DNA from: Thermoplasmatota archaeon
Lineage (GTDB): Archaea > Thermoplasmatota > Thermoplasmata > GCA-020350865 > JAUVCJ01
Assembly (NCBI GenBank): GCA_030595765.1
Contig: JAUVCJ010000171.1
Span: 1-5,423, forward strand
Direction: 5' to 3'
DNA length: 5,423 nt
In this document: positions 4,677-5,423 of the stretch, one piece after another
How positions within the stretch are numbered: the stretch's first letter is position 1
Layout: each line of letters starts with the position of its first letter
Position numbers and translations under genes: made by a program
The notes under the pieces: generated by a model
What the model was told of the DNA's origin: nothing
The model's input: only the letters and a program-made list of their open reading frames with translations
Database searches by the model: none

Positions 4677-4715
4677 TAAAACAACAATGATGGCTCACTA
4701 AAAGGCTCACTAAAG
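4677..4715 (-). terminator. 12-base tandem repeat over the stop codon, then a T-rich tract, after the exporter gene
   Basis: Plus-strand copies GGCTCACTAAAA (4692-4703) and GGCTCACTAAAG (4704-4715) are adjacent. The right copy contains the exporter's TAG stop, so the duplication repeats the end of the gene. Further along the minus strand TTGTTGTTTTAG (4688-4677) is T-rich enough to serve as an archaeal terminator. The rest of the gap up to 4607 shows nothing recognisable. Confidence 0.4.
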
Positions 4716-5423
4716 GATTGCCAACATGAAGTATCCACCGAATGCCACCAGAAACACTCCGATCAGGGCGAATACTGCATCTGAAACCCTGGGAGTCCAG
4801 CGCCCCTGTGACCGATGAGTGAGGATTCCGATCAGGGTGTACCATACCAGGTCGCATGACCAATGCACGACCGCAAATGTGACCAGGCCAATAACTCCAA
4901 AGGCCAGTGCCGAGGAGATGAGCGCGGCTCCGACTGTTGCCCACCACACAAAAAAATAGGGATTAAGGCTAGTCAAGAACCCTCCGACCATAGGAGAGTG
5001 AAGGAATGCCTTTGCCTCGGCGCCAGAAGCCACAGCCTCCGTGTTCATATCACTGATAGGCTCATCGCCTCCAGGATCATCATCCCCTCCAAGGTCATTT
5101 TCAATCCCCTCCTCTTTGCTTTTCCGGGCAGCCTTGACCGAACGCACCATCAGAATGCCCATTATGACAAGGGCAAACCCACCTATTAGGCTCACTCCAG
5201 CCTTGACTTGGGGTTCTGTAAGCGCAGAAGCAAAGCCAACTGCAATAAGAGCCATGAGCGGAAACTCGAGAATGCCATGACCCAGTATCACCTTCAGGCC
5301 TGCCATTTTATCTTTTGGGCTCTTTGCCAGGGTGATAGCCAGAACTGGACCTGGCATCAATACCCCGGAAAGGGATATCACCACAACCCCGCCCAGAAAA
5401 ATAATGAATTCCAGTAACGACCC
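4710..5423 (-). CDS. LysE/RhtB-type amino-acid or small-molecule exporter, 5' end outside the window
   Basis: The frame is open to the right edge and yields 237 residues. In-window residues 3-33 form the first membrane helix with the family motif SGVLMPGPVLA (PGP at 24-26), so a GTG at 5384 cannot be the true start because it would cut into that helix. Further hydrophobic segments lie at about 43-67, 75-94, 145-170, 174-202 and 216-237, giving the six-helix plan of the LysE superfamily. LTSLNPYFFVWWATVG (150-165) is the usual second conserved block. LysE-type proteins export lysine, arginine, homoserine, threonine and related compounds, but the substrate cannot be read from this sequence. The loop between helices 3 and 4 (about 95-143) is long and partly acidic (ENDLGGDDDPGGDEP), where many relatives have a shorter basic loop. 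No regulator gene is visible next to it. Confidence 0.88.
   Translation of the reverse strand, partial: GSLLEFIIFLGGVVVISLSGVLMPGPVLAITLAKSPKDKMAGLKVILGHGILEFPLMALIAVGFASALTEPQVKAGVSLIGGFALVIMGILMVRSVKAARKSKEEGIENDLGGDDDPGGDEPISDMNTEAVASGAEAKAFLHSPMVGGFLTSLNPYFFVWWATVGAALISSALAFGVIGLVTFAVVHWSCDLVWYTLIGILTHRSQGRWTPRVSDAVFALIGVFLVAFGGYFMLAIL

Noticed and set aside
5382..5384. GTG at 5384 as the start of the exporter
   Set aside because: The frame is open to the window edge and the upstream residues (LLEFIIFLGGV) complete the first membrane helix, so the gene is cut by the window.

Overview
The window looks archaeal, most likely euryarchaeal in the broad sense (a Thermoplasmata-like lineage would fit, but that is inference). 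The evidence is a tRNA-Gln gene without an encoded CCA end, TATA-like boxes about 25 bases ahead of predicted transcript starts, GGTGAT ribosome-binding sites, a member of the largely archaeal adenosine-specific kinase family, and two proteins that join a CxxC zinc ribbon to a proline/glutamine-rich linker and a membrane segment. All recognised genes lie on the minus strand, so in transcription order the window reads from right to left.

Right to left, the protein genes are: a LysE/RhtB-type exporter whose start lies beyond the right edge (4710-5423); an 859-residue single-pass membrane protein with an N-terminal zinc ribbon, a low-complexity linker, three PPC-type beta domains, a PKD domain and a C-terminal caspase-like domain with an intact His/Cys pair (1942-4521); an adenosine-specific kinase (1278-1775); and a small zinc-ribbon membrane protein of unknown function (578-1123). 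Gaps of 142 to 188 bases separate them. The caspase-like gene and the kinase gene each have their own TATA-like box, so they are probably separate transcription units rather than one operon. Nothing ties the four proteins to one pathway.

The left 577 bases contain no convincing protein gene and are the most unusual part. They hold tRNA-Gln(CTG) on the minus strand inside a series of segments that each begin with TAGC(CCC) and end with (GGG)GCTA, the same sequence as the two ends of the tRNA acceptor stem. Five full segments (64-120, 149-265, the tRNA itself, 384-423, 436-476) are separated by short AT-rich or self-complementary spacers. Two adjacent segments share conserved flanks but carry hairpins of different sequence and similar shape, which suggests selection on structure. 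A TATA-like box at 506-513 would start a minus-strand transcript at about 484, just ahead of this array. The array could be a string of small structured RNAs with tRNA-like ends, cut out by tRNA-processing enzymes, or a family of palindromic repeats that has grown around a tRNA gene. The sequence alone does not decide between these.
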